Source: Dacryopinax spathularia (Eukaryota; Basidiomycota; Dacrymycetes; Dacrymycetales; Dacrymycetaceae). Taken from it: a stretch of 64,000 nucleotides of DNA. The position numbers and the translations under genes were made by a program. Within the stretch, counting starts at the first letter, position 1; every line of letters begins with the position of its first letter. Below are positions 12,713-23,912 of the stretch, piece after piece. The notes under the pieces are model-generated. The model was not told the DNA's origin and ran no database searches. It saw only the letters and a program-made list of their open reading frames with translations. The stretch is taken from positions 310,001 to 374,000 of the forward strand of contig JBBPFI010000011.1 in the NCBI GenBank assembly GCA_037974965.1, written 5' to 3'.

Positions 12713-13693
12713 ATGTTGCCTCCTTTACGATTATATGGGGCAGCCTGCGTACGACAGTCACTTTTAAGAAGCTCACCAGCCGTATCTCCTGCACTCCGCC
12801 TTGTTGTTTTCCATTCTGCTTCTCTCGCCCCCATCCAGCCACCATGTCGACAATATGCCTCCAAAGCGAAGGGGGCAAAGCACAAAGCGTCCAAACACGC
12901 ATCTGAATCACCTGACGAAGAGGAGAGCTCTGATCGGCGCCCGGGTCCAGCCAGCGAAGACCCATTGGCTGATGAGCTCACTAAAGCGGAGGCCAAGATG
13001 AGAAGCGCTGTGGACTGGTATAAGCGAGAAGTGGGGAATATGGAGACGAGGGGGAGCGGGAGAGTCACCCCGGCTATGCTGGACGGTATAAGGGTTGCCT
13101 TACCTGATCGGGGAGGGGGCGTCAAGCTGGACGAGGTTGCGACTGTTGGCGTAAGGGAGGGGAATATACTGGTGGTAACCTTGTTTGATGAGAGTGTGCG
13201 TGCTACTTTTCTATGCAAGGCCCGAGGTTTTGGCTTACATATGCGTCTGCAGCAAATGAAGCCCGTCAAGACCGCCCTACAGTCCGACCGATATGGATTC
13301 GTACCGCAAGTCGTGGATCAGCGGACGATCCGCATACCTATACCACGGTTTGTCTCCTCAAATTTCACCGATGCGCCGCTCAATGTCCGCTAGACCCACG
13401 GCAGAAGACCGAGAAAAGCTGGTAAAGTCTGCCGGCCGACTAGCCGAAGATGCGCGCGTCAAAGTGCGCCATGTACGAGAAGCTTGCATCAAGACGTTCA
13501 GGGCGGAGGGGTTAAAGGACAAGAAGGATCGCCATTATACGAAGGTGTGTCGCGTTGCTATTTCGCTTCACTTTTCTTCGAACTTTTCAAGTAAGGGACG
13601 GTAGCTGATGCTATATAGATCCAAAAACTGACCGACACACACGTGGAGGAGATAAATGAGATCTTGAAGGGCCTTAAGCAGACGCTAGCTTAG
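12713..13693 (+). CDS. RRF1: Mitochondrial ribosome recycling factor
   Basis: Ribosome recycling factor, which splits post-termination ribosomes together with EF-G2 in the mitochondrial matrix. Four exons (12713-13195, 13253-13347, 13394-13544, 13619-13693) give 267 residues. The N-terminus is Arg/Ser/Ala-rich without acidic residues, as expected for a mitochondrial presequence, followed by a charged linker. The RRF core starts near AVDWYKREVGNM and shows the hallmark helix end QKLTDTHVEEINEILK at the C-terminus. The GKATP-like segment of bacterial RRF is replaced by RVTPAMLDGIRV, as in mitochondrial forms. The first intron (57 nt) has no stop and is a multiple of three, so retention would leave the frame open. 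The gene is followed 273 bases downstream by the mitochondrial isoleucyl-tRNA synthetase. Confidence 0.92.
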
Positions 13694-13966
13694 AGGGGGT
13701 GTGCACTGTGAATCAGGAATGCATATTTGCTGAAGTAAAATGTGCATTTGCGATACCACCATAGTAGCCTCGAGCTCGAGCTCCTCTATGTAGTGCAGAC
13801 GCGCGCTACAGGGCGCGTCCTTGCAGGAATGTCAGGGTCCTGAAATTTCGCGTACGACCGCATTCTTGGACCCATTCGTCGGTGTCCACAAGAACAATAT
13901 GGCAACTACTCTCCGATAGATTTGCTTTCTTTGATACGTCTTGCAACCCCATCCCGGAGCAGAGCC

Positions 13967-16900
13967 ATGCAGCGTGCGGCCTGTGCTTGTCGCACGTACA
14001 CGAGGCGTGCGACCTGCGCTCGCTCAGGTTTCCGCATCCAGGTACGGCTCGCCTCGACTAACGCTCAGGAGAAGACGGCCGGTCCCAGCGAGCGGGACTA
14101 CCAACACACTATCCTGCTGCCCAAGGCACCTATTCCACCCTATCCGGAGCCCCAAACTCTAGCGGATAAATTTGGCCCAATCACAACGGCCAGCTTATAC
14201 CGTTACCAAGTGCGCCTCTTTGCTCGCGTGACTCGGTTCTCCTGATTGATGTTTTGATAGTCGGAGCAGAGGAAAGGGGAGGAGCTCTTCGTGCTGCATG
14301 ATGGGCCTCCATATGCCAACGGGAATCTGCATATTGGTGAGTGCAGCAGCCCGCTGCGCACGTCGTTGCATTTGTTGACCGCTGCGTCCAGGTCATGCGG
14401 TGAACAAGATCCTGAAGGATATCATCAACCGGTACCAGGCTCTGCAGGGAAAGCGCGTCTAGTCAGTATATGCTCACCTTCCATTGGTTACGCCTCATTC
14501 TGATTCAACTTCCAGCTATATTCCCGGCTGGGATTGTCACGGCCTTCCGATCGAGAACAAAGCCTTGAAACAACTCGGAACCTCTGCCGATGAGCTTTCT
14601 CCAAGCGAGATAAGAAAGACCTCCCATGCCTTAGCTGCGACCTCGGTTGGGATCCAACGGAAGGAGTTCGAGCAGATGCAGCTCATGGCTGATTTCAGCG
14701 AGGCGTCCTCCTACAGGACGTACGATCACCGGTATGAGATGAAGCAGCTGGTGATCTTCCAACAAATGGTGGGAAAAGGTGCGGTTCTCCCTCTCCTTTG
14801 TCTCTGGCTTCGCTGATGCGCTCTCCTAGGTGTGATCGTGCGGCGAAATAGGCCCATATGGTGGTCGCCAGCGTCAAGAACAGCTCTAGCAGAAGGCGAG
14901 CTGGAATACGAACCGGCACACAAATCTAAGTCTGTCTACGTGAAGTTTCCGGTGCCGCGGCAGGAGATGTCGCAGGGCCTAGGCGAGCTGTATGATCGTC
15001 TCCAACTCGAGCAGCTGTCTTTCCTCGTGTGGACGACAACGCCCTGGACACTCCCCGCGAACATGGTGGGCACAGTCTGATCCCTATCCACCTAGTGCTG
15101 AGTATATCTCATTCCAGGGGGTCGCATACAACTCAGAAATCAACTACGTAGTTGCGCGATCAGAGAAGGGCGAAGTCCTTGTTCTGGCCGCAGATACGAT
15201 ACAGCTGCTGCCCGAACGCATACGCAGACTTGAAATACTTGAAACCTTCCCTGGTAAGGCCAGCCGCTTCATGCCGTGTTCGTGGCTAATCCAAGTATTA
15301 TAGGGCGTCTGCTCGAAGGCACCAAATACCGACATTTCTTCCAATCTCCGGAAGCACCGCCAAACCCAGTATTCCCCGCGGAATATGTGAAGCCTGACTC
15401 CGGCACTGGACTCGTGCATTCTGCTCCTGGGCACGGAGCCGAAGATTACCAAGCCATGACTGCCCTTGGTCTCTTGAAGGACAGGGAAATTCTCTCACCG
15501 GTAGACGGAGATGGACAATACACTGCGGACATTCTGAAGTTGGTTCCGGATAAGGCCACTGGCGACTTACTGCTGGGCAAGGACGTTCAAACAGAAGGCA
15601 CCGACGAAGTTCTGCGGCTTCTTCTTCAGGCGGATGCGAGTATTGCCCTCAAGCAGATCAAGCACAGATATCCATACGACTGGAAGACCAAGACGCCGGT
15701 CATCACAAGGATGACGAGTCAGTGGTTCGCCGACATTGCCAATGTGAAGGAGAAGGCTCTCAAAGCGCTGCAGGAGGTGAAGTTTCACCCTGTTACTGGT
15801 ATGATTGTTCAGTGTTAGTCTGCGCTGTGTGCTCACCTTAGCTGAAGGACGAGCTCGCTTAGAGGCGTTCATTCGTGGTCGGACGGAATGGTGCATTTCT
15901 CGGCAAAGGAGCTGGGGCGTCCCGATCCCTGCATTAAACGACGTTGAAACGGGCGAAGCGCATCTCACTGTCGAATCGATGCAGCATATCTTGGGCGTCC
16001 TGCGAGAGCGTGGCACGGACTACTGGTGGAGCGGCCCGGTGGAGGACTTCATTCCGCCATATCTCCAGGGGAGAAATTTGCGCAAGGGCGCCGACACCAT
16101 GGACGTCTGGTTCGACAGCGGGACGAGCTGGTCTGTCCTGAGCAAGCGCTCCAACGCGGCGGCTAACAATGGCCCCATCATGGCAGACGTTTGTCTGGAA
16201 GGCAGCGATCAACATCGTGGGTGGTTCCAGAGTTTGCTCCTCACGAGGATCATTTCAGCATCGGAGGGGGAGGAGAAAGCTCCATACAAAGCTGTCATCA
16301 CGCACGGTTTTGTCATGGACGAGAACGGGAAGAAAATGAGCAAGAGTGACGGAAACGTTACAAGTCCCATGCTCGTAATCAACGGTGGTGGGGAGGTGCG
16401 TCAACTCGAGTCTCCGCGACCAGATGGATAGGGCGCCGCTAACATGTCAACAGGAGGCTAAATACCCTCGATACGGCGCTGATGTCCTTCGATTGTGGAC
16501 TGCTTCATCCGACTATACCAGTGACATGTCTGTTGGTCCCAAAATCATCAAGCAGGCGCAGCAAGCCTATCGGAAACTCCGAAACAGTGCACGGTACATG
16601 TTGGGTGTTCTGGCCACCAGCAAAGAGTTACCCGGCGATCCTTTAGCTTCTCTAGATCCAGAAAGCCTAGGTCTGGTGAGCAGCGATGCCGCCGAGTATT
16701 GGGGAAGGTTGCTCACACGATTTAGGTTGAGAGATGGATATTGGACCGAGTATACCTTCTTGCGTCGGAGTGCAACGATGCATACGCTTCATGGCAGTTC
16801 CACCGCGTAGTGCATGCGTTAACGGACTTCTCGACGAGGGATTTGTCAGCTCTTTACTTCGACATCAACAAAGATACAGTCTATTGTGATCCTGAAGACA

Positions 16901-17609
16901 ACGTTCAACGCACTGCTGTCGTTAGCACCATGGCGGCCATCTTCAAAATATACAAAATGCTGTTAGCACCGATAACACCGCTCGCAGCAGAAGAGCTACA
17001 TGCCGCCGAAATGGCTGTGCGCGGGGAAGGTGGCGAAACTGACATAGAGAGGCAACAAAGGATCCTGCTTGGCGACGACTGGGAATTTGAGCCAGATGCA
17101 AGCACATCCGTCTTCATGAATCTGTGGCCAGCAGTTGTGAGCAGTCTTGAGACAGTGATTTTGGACAATGCTGACCGTCGAAACAGCCGTCGAGTTGGGA
17201 GGATCCTGTTGCACGCGCACAGATGAATACATTGCTCGAGATCCGATCCACCGTTCTGCGCCTTTTGGAAAAGGCCAGAAACGACAAACACATAGGTAGC
17301 CCGCAAGAGGCGGTTGTGCACCTTACACCCCGCGAAGCCGAACATCCGGTCGTGGAGTTGCTCCGAGAATCGGAGAAACTCCTCCCGAGCCTGTTCACGA
17401 CTTCATACGCTTACCTGCATTCCCACGAACTGTCAAGTGGCCCTGCCAGAAGTGAAGAGTGGAGTTATTCTGAGGATGTTGTCGTGGACGGACGACCGTT
17501 GTCTGTCTCGGTCGGGCCGTCCCCGGACAGCAAGTGCCCGAGATGCTGGATGTGGACGAGAGAAGAGAACGCCGAGTTGTGCAAGCGTTGCGCGGACGTT
17601 GTGGCCTGA
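13967..17609 (+). CDS. ISM1: Isoleucyl-tRNA synthetase, mitochondrial
   Basis: Class I aminoacyl-tRNA synthetase charging mitochondrial tRNA-Ile. Eleven exons (13967-14209, 14261-14336, 14392-14461, 14516-14778, 14830-15065, 15118-15253, 15304-15798, 15842-16395, 16454-16675, 16726-17136, 17187-17609) give 1042 residues, normal for the family. The HIGH motif (GNLHIGH, near residue 105) is split across the second intron. The KMSKS motif is intact at about 671-675. The editing-domain motif [11 protein letters not shown] and the substrate motif [11 protein letters not shown] are present. The C-terminus has the four-cysteine zinc ribbon [19 protein letters not shown] seen in bacterial-type IleRS. 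An Arg-rich, acid-poor N-terminus (about 40 residues) fits mitochondrial import. All introns are GT-AG; one donor is GTCAGT. Confidence 0.95.
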
Positions 17610-18113
17610 ACCGCATCATTACCGTAGATCTAATTCTGACTCCCACTGTACCAATAATCAATCTCTTTTATTCGCCGCTCTAATCGAAGCCAGAAGCTGT
17701 ATGCGTGAGCCCGAAGGTCCCTTATCGCCGAAGGCTCCGGTTCGACATTTTCTTCCATTCCGTTGTCGAGGTCGTCGGACACGCCTTGCGAGCGCCTAAA
17801 GAGCTCATCGTATGCGCATTGTTGCCTGCTCTCAAGCAAGACCACTTGCAAAAGCCTTATCGTACTGTCCTGTGTACACACGCACCCGCTTGTCGTCAAG
17901 TGTTGCCTGCCTGACTCGATCGACGCGCGCCACCGAACTTTCTCGCGTCGCGCTCTTTCACAGCTCCGTACAGCTAAAACAACGTAACATCGAGTCAAAA
18001 GGTATGAGATCTCTACTTCTAAACATCAAGCAGCACTGACATGCACTTGAATAGTACTTTCTCTACCCTGCAGCTGTAGACAATACTCCACCGCCCCTTC
18101 CTCATCCGCAACA
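17610..18113. other. Intergenic with possible 5' UTR intron
   Basis: Spacer between the two synthetase genes. A GTATGA...AATAG stretch at about 18001-18053 upstream of the ATG could be an intron in the 5' UTR of the prolyl-tRNA synthetase. No other feature is evident. Confidence 0.35.
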
Positions 18114-20520
18114 ATGTCGCAAGCAATCCTGTCTCGCGCAATCGCACATCCTCCATCGACCTCGCCGGCAACATGGCGAGAAGCACTCGAATCCATCAAG
18201 GGCACCGCCGAAGTGCCTGAGTCCTTCGAACTGCTGAAGGTCCTGGTATTCAAGCCCCGAACTGCTAAGAACGTCACCCCTGTCCCGGTCGTGGTCATCG
18301 CAAGGGAAGAGACGGAGACGAGCAGTGCGGCTTTGGGCAAGAAGCTCAACTTGAAGGATCTGCGGTTGGCGACGGAGGATCTGATCGTCGAGTTCTTCGG
18401 TGTGAATAAGGATGCCAGTATGTCCAAACTTAGGCGCATATAAGTGTCGCGCTAACGACCTGCCAACTCTGCAGTTTCGCCACTATCGCTGAATGCCGAG
18501 AACTTTTCGAAGGTTCTCACCGTACTCGATGGGTCCCTTGCCTCTGCTTCGGGACCGATCGCCGTACATGCCAACTCTGACAAGGCAACGGTATTCTTAC
18601 ACGGCCAGGAGATTGTCTCCTATCTGCAGTCACTCGAGAATGGCGAGACCAAGATCACGGAGGTGGACTTCGCTGCTCTGAAGGCTGACGCCGCTGCAAA
18701 TCTTCCGCTGAAGGATGCCATGTATGTCGATGTTGCGTGAGGGCTAGTTCAGGGCTGACTACTCTCCCAGGCCTCCGCAAGCGAAAGCTGCAACCGCGAG
18801 CAAGAAGGAAGATGCCAAGATTGAGGGTGCTATTCAGATTGCTGTCGGTATCCAGAAGGAGCTCGATTTCCCGGGATGGTATACGAACGTACGCATTGCT
18901 GTCACTTGCATCGACGAACGAGTGCTCACACAGGTAATCTAGGTCCTTATCAAGTCCGACATGCTGGACTACTACTCCGTCAGTGGATGCTACATCCTGA
19001 AGCCGTGGTCATACTCCGTGTGGGAAGCCATTCAGTCCTGGTTCGACGCACAGATCAAGGAGATGGGCGTCGAGAACGCCTACTTCCCGCTGTTCGTTTC
19101 TGCCAAGGTGCTCGAAAAGGAGAAGGACCACGTCGAGGGTTTCGCTCCGGAAGTCGCATGGGTGACTCGTGCGGGTAACACCGACCTTGAGGAGCCGATC
19201 GCCATTCGCCCGACCTCGGAGACTGTCATGTACCCGTACTACGCCAAGTGGATCCAGTCCCACCGTGATCTCCCACTCCGCCTCAACCAGTGGAACTCGG
19301 TCGTGCGTTGGGAATTTAAGAATCCGCAGCCGTTCCTCCGTACCCGAGAGTTCTTGTGGCAGGAGGGTCACACAGCCCACTTGACGAAGGAGGGTGCTGG
19401 CGAAGAAGTGCTGCAGATCCTCGACCTGTATCGTCGCGTCTACGAGGAACTGCTCGCCGTCCCAGTCATTCCTGGTATCAAGTCCGAGAAGGAGAAGTTC
19501 GCCGGTGGCTTGTACACCACCACCCTCGAAGGGTTCATCCCGACAACAGGCCGTGGTATCCAGGCCGCCACTTCGCACTGTCTCGGCCAGAACTTCTCGA
19601 AGATGTTCAACATCACCGTGGAGGACCCGAATGCCGGCACGGGCGAGAACGCCCAGAAGATCTTCGTCTGGCAGAACTCGTGGGGTCTGTCAACTCGTAC
19701 GATCGGTGTGATGGTCATGGTTCACGGCGATAACAAGGGTCTCGTGCTTCCTCCGCGTGTTGCCAGTGTTCAGGTCGTCATCATCCCGGTGGGCGTGACC
19801 TCCAAGCTCACTCCTGAGATGCGAAAACGTATTCCGGACGAGTGCGAGGCTCTCGCCAAGAAGCTGAAGAAGGCAGGCATCAAGGCAAAGGCTGATCTGC
19901 GGGACGGTTATACTCCGGGTTGGAAGTTCAATGACTGGGAGCTGAAGGTGCGGTGTCTCCTTGCATTTCTTGGCCTTTTCTGAGTGTTCAACAGGGTGTT
20001 CCCATCCGCCTTGAAATTGGTCCTGCAGATATCGAGAAGGATCAGACAATCTCGGCCCGTCGTGACACCGGCGTGAAGGCTCCGATCAAGATGGCAACGG
20101 TCGTCGAGGATGTCGGCAAGCTCCTCGAGACCATTCAGAACGACATGTTCCAGAAGGCCAAGCAGACATTCGACTCTCGTGTGAAGATCGTGACCGACTG
20201 GAAGGATTTCGTCCCCACCCTTGACAGCAAGTGTGTGGTTGTTATGCCCTGGTGCGAGGTGGAAGCTTGCGAGGATGACATCAAGGAGCGTAGCGGCAGA
20301 GCGTACGTAGCCGAGTTTTCCAATAAGTTACACCCAGCTGACGTGTCTTTTTAGTGCAACGGGCGAGCAGGTGGATGAGCGTGCTCCGTCGGCAGGCGCC
20401 AAGTCTCTTGCCTTCCCCTTCGCCCAGGAGAAATACCCGAAGATCGAGCCAGGCAAGACAAAGTGCCCCGCCTGCGGACGGGACGCCAAGCGCTGGATGC
20501 TATTCGGCAGATCTTATTAG
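18114..20520 (+). CDS. Prolyl-tRNA synthetase, cytosolic type with N-terminal editing-like domain
   Basis: Class II synthetase that attaches proline to tRNA-Pro. Six exons (18114-18417, 18475-18721, 18771-18888, 18943-19947, 19995-20302, 20355-20520) give 715 residues. Residues 1-190 resemble the YbaK/ProX-like deacylase domain that fungal ProRS carries in place of a glutamyl-tRNA synthetase fusion. The catalytic core begins at [11 protein letters not shown]; it shows the TXE-type substrate loop RPTSETVMY and motif 2 with [11 protein letters not shown]. The C-terminal zinc-binding domain of eukaryotic-type ProRS is present (CVVVMPWCE, then KCPACGR), and the protein ends in tyrosine, as is typical. 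There is no presequence-like N-terminus, so a cytosolic role is most likely. Confidence 0.95.
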
Positions 20521-20690
20521 ATAAAGTATGCTAGTCTGTTTCGTGATCTGATTTGCATCGCGCTTTTCTCCTCATGGGTGTTGAGAGGTGGTTAATGAGA
20601 ATGTCTGTCGAACGCACTGCGAGGGATCTTGCATCTATCCGCGGGGTGTCAGCACGTGCAAGCTCAATCAGTTGCCTGATAAGCTCATCA

Positions 20691-22449
20691 TTACTGTAGC
20701 CAGGACAACGTGTTAGCGCTAATATAGGAGCATCGAGCCTGCTCCTGTATATCGACCGTCTCCATCGCGGTTGCATTCGTCTGTATCATCAAGCGATCCT
20801 GCCCACTCGTCACCCACTCCTGCCAGACGGGACTGCCTGCCGCTCGATATGTATTTGGGCTATAGCTCCGGATAAAACTGCTCCAGTAGCCCTGCATAAC
20901 AGGGATGATGTCGGCGTTCGTACCATTCGGGAAGTAAGAGCTTGGTGGTGGGGTAGGTCCAGCGACGTTCATAGGTCCCCAGATGGCCGCAGTCTCAACA
21001 GTATGGGGAACGCCCATTCCATTCGCCATCTGCGTAGGATCCTCGACGTTGTATCTAGTTTCATGTCAGCGATTTCAATGCGATCTATTCTGGAGGGACG
21101 TACCGATAGTTCCAGCTTCCTCTCGTACTATATGTCGCAAATGCCGAACTGACGTACATCGATGGGCATAGATATGCCATCTCACCATAAGCATTGGCAG
21201 CAGTGCGCCAGAACGCGCCGGTGTTTGGGAATGTCTGTGCGGGCGGATACATGTAGTTGAACGTTGCGAGCTGATCGGCCGTCATCGTTGGGTAGTTATC
21301 GAGGAGGAACTGATCCATCTGAGCATAGGAGTTCGTGCTGTTCGGTGCGAACTGGGTTCCGCCGTTCGTGTCATCCCTGATATCCGTCAAACAGGACGAC
21401 CCTTTTGAAATCGACAGGCATACCCATAGATTACCGGTACCTTGACGAATTTGCCTTGAGCAAACTGCCTCTGGGAGAAATCTTGTACCATATCCCCGTC
21501 GATCACCACATCCCACATGAACAACGGAGCGCTCGCATTGGCGCCCAATCCGGGGAAGGGGATTCCGATATTCTGTGCCTGCAACTCGTCTGCACTGAGC
21601 CCTCGCAAACAGGCGAGGGTATCGGCCGTTGTGTTGCAGCCTGTTCGGGCCACGAGGGCGTCGTACTGATATTGAGACTGTTCGACGGTGAGCATTGTGA
21701 ATACGCTTGCGGACTCGGCAGCTGCAGCGTGGAAGAGGCCGTCGTCTCGTCCGCCATACGCGGTAAGGTGGAAGGTGACAGATGCGCCGCCTGCGCTGCA
21801 GCCTCCGATGGTGACGTGGCCTGGGTCGCCACCGAACTACGACATCGTCAGCATCAAGATGGCAAGCCTGCAGAATAGGACATACTTGAGCAATATGCTT
21901 CTGCACCCACTCCAGCGCAAACCTCTGGTCCAGCATGCCGACGTTCACATTTCCATTCTGGACAACCTCCTTACTAGCCAAAAACCCATACAAGCTGACC
22001 CGATAGTTTATCGTAACGATCACCATGTTCCCCCCGCTAGCCCGGATGAGCCCATCTCCTCGATAATTGCCATTCGACAGCCGGTTAAACCCTCCGCCTT
22101 GGATCCAGAAGAACACGGGGAGCTTCGACTCCGCAGTCGCGTTTGAGGGGGCGAACACGTCCAGGAAAAGACAGTCCTCCGAGATGGGGGCGTAGAGGGT
22201 GGCGCCTTGTGTGGGTAGACAGAGAGGGCCGAAGTTGTTCGCCGGCTGGACGGTGCTATTGTATAGTGGTGCTTGAGGGGCTCGGAAACGCAGGTCGCCT
22301 AGTGGAGGAGCGGCAAACCGTACGCCTAGCCAGGAGGTGATACCGTTAGACTGAGCCGTGCCTTCATACTTGGAGTAGCCTAGGTCAACCAGCGGGTCAA
22401 CAGCCCATGCCAGACGAGCGAGCACGCCCAGCAACCAGAGAAGGAGCAT
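20691..22449 (-). CDS. Secreted type-B carboxylesterase
   Basis: Alpha/beta-hydrolase of the carboxylesterase/lipase type B family, likely secreted and acting on ester substrates. Four exons (22449-21886, 21836-21424, 21376-21104, 21054-20691) give 537 residues. A hydrophobic signal peptide (LLLWLLGVLARLAWA) precedes the mature start near VDPLVDLGYSKY. The oxyanion-hole region reads WIQGGGF. The nucleophile elbow is GCSAG; the usual GESAG has Cys in place of Glu, but the serine is kept. The acidic residue region (YGDDTNGG) and the catalytic histidine (GVPHTVE) follow in the expected order. Introns are 47-49 nt. A paralogue with the same mature N-terminus starts at 63907 on the opposite strand. 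The substrate cannot be read from sequence. Confidence 0.93.
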
Positions 22450-22754
22450 CGTCCCGAGCAGATCTGAAGAGCGACATCCAGCCAGCGATCTCCGGGGGAG
22501 AGATATATGCGGCAAGGGAGAGGGATAACATTCGTGCGAGAGATGGAGGAGACAGGGCCAGGAAGGTAGAATGCGGATACGGGGATGGCGGAAGCTTGCG
22601 AGGTTGAAAGAAATGGAGAAGACGAGAAGCGCGGGGAAAGAAGCTTTGTCGGCCCGGGGCCGCGAGCACGTGAGCCATTGAACTTGGTTGCATTCATTTT
22701 TCTTACCTTCGAAGCGCGTATTGTACATTACATTTTGAGATTGGATGGTACAGT

Positions 22755-23599
22755 TTACCAGGGGAGTTCGTATCCCTCGCGATGCCAGAACTTGCCTGTG
22801 TCCTCGAGACCTTTGCTCTGGATGAGACCATAGAGCTTTTCGGCCGCATACGCCGGCTCCACCGCATCGGGTGGGAGGGGAAGGCCGGCCGTCATGTTGC
22901 TCTTAACGATGCCTGAACGGGTGTTAATCCGGAGATACGAGAAATCAGCAAGAAGGCTCACCCGGGTGCAAAATCAGGACTGTGACACCTTTCTCCTTTA
23001 GCTCGATACTCATGTTGACGCTGATGCTGTTCAGAGCCGCCTTGCTCGCACGGTAGGCGTAGTTTCCGCCACTCTTATTGTCGGCGATAGATCCCACACG
23101 AGACGACACATTGGCGATCTTTGAACCGGGCGTACGTAGGAGCGCAGGGAGGAGTGCTTGAGCGAGGAACAGCGGACCGTACGTATTAACACCGAAGGTG
23201 GACTCAAGCACGGAGGTGTCCACGGTCTCGAGCTTGTCCTTGTCTGGATGGGCCATCACTCCTGTAATCATGCATTCAACCAAAGTGCTCATTCCCGGAT
23301 AGCAACTCTGGGCGCACCTGCGACATTGAGCAACAGATCCAGCTGTCTTTCGCCGAAGACCTTTGCGAAAGCCTTGACCGACACCTCGGACGAGACATCC
23401 ACCTCGAGCACTTTCTCGACCTTCAACGATTGCAGGTCACTCCCAACGGTCTTGTCCAATGCAAACACCGTCCATCCCTGATCCTGGTTAGCTCTCACTC
23501 GTGGATCTCCTAATGGCACACGCGTACCTCAGCGAAGAACTTCTTGACGAAGGCGTGTCCCACGCCGGAGTTCGCACCAGTAATGACTGCAGTCGGCAT
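22755..23599 (-). CDS. Short-chain dehydrogenase/reductase
   Basis: NAD(P)-dependent oxidoreductase with a Rossmann fold. Four exons (23599-23528, 23477-23318, 23261-22962, 22912-22755) give 229 residues, a typical classical-SDR length. The cofactor motif TGANSGVG is at residues 7-14, NVAG follows strand 4, the catalytic Ser lies in NVSS, and the active-site pair is YAYRASK (YxxxK). The HPG motif after strand 6 is split by the last intron. Its closest general type is the small cytosolic carbonyl-reductase-like SDR group. It lies 306 bases upstream of the carboxylesterase and reads in the same direction. Confidence 0.91.
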
Positions 23600-23838
23600 T
23601 GTTCAATGGGTTCGATGCTGTGGAGGTTCGAGTTCAAGCAACAACAGTGCCCATGAACCACTGCGCGATGTATTTATCACATTGAGTTGTGATTTTTTAG
23701 CTTGCATGGACATGGGACCTGATGATGTCGATGTCAAAAGTCGAGTACGTTCAGGTAGCGTGACTACGCCGGCGGGCGGGTGGGCGGATGGGTGGACGGA
23801 ACTATCGCCAACGCGGAACCAAAGGAGAGCGCCCCGAA

Positions 23839-23848
23839 CGGACGTCCG
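23839..23848. promoter_or_regulatory. CGGA-NN-TCCG palindrome upstream of the CxC gene
   Basis: A perfect 10-base palindrome (centre CG, extended by A and T on the flanks) ends 65 bases before the ATG at 23913. It belongs to a motif strongly over-represented from here to the right end of the window. CGG triplets in inverted orientation resemble half-sites of Gal4-type zinc-cluster proteins; the function here is inference. Confidence 0.4.
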
Positions 23849-23912
23849 TACGTTGGCACTACTACTGTCACACGTCGCTTCCAAATTCTGCTAGGCGTCT
23901 CTCCTACGTACT

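Noticed and set aside
18114-20520. Bifunctional glutamyl-prolyl-tRNA synthetase
   Set aside because: The N-terminal 190 residues resemble a YbaK-type domain, with no class I HIGH or KMSKS motif.
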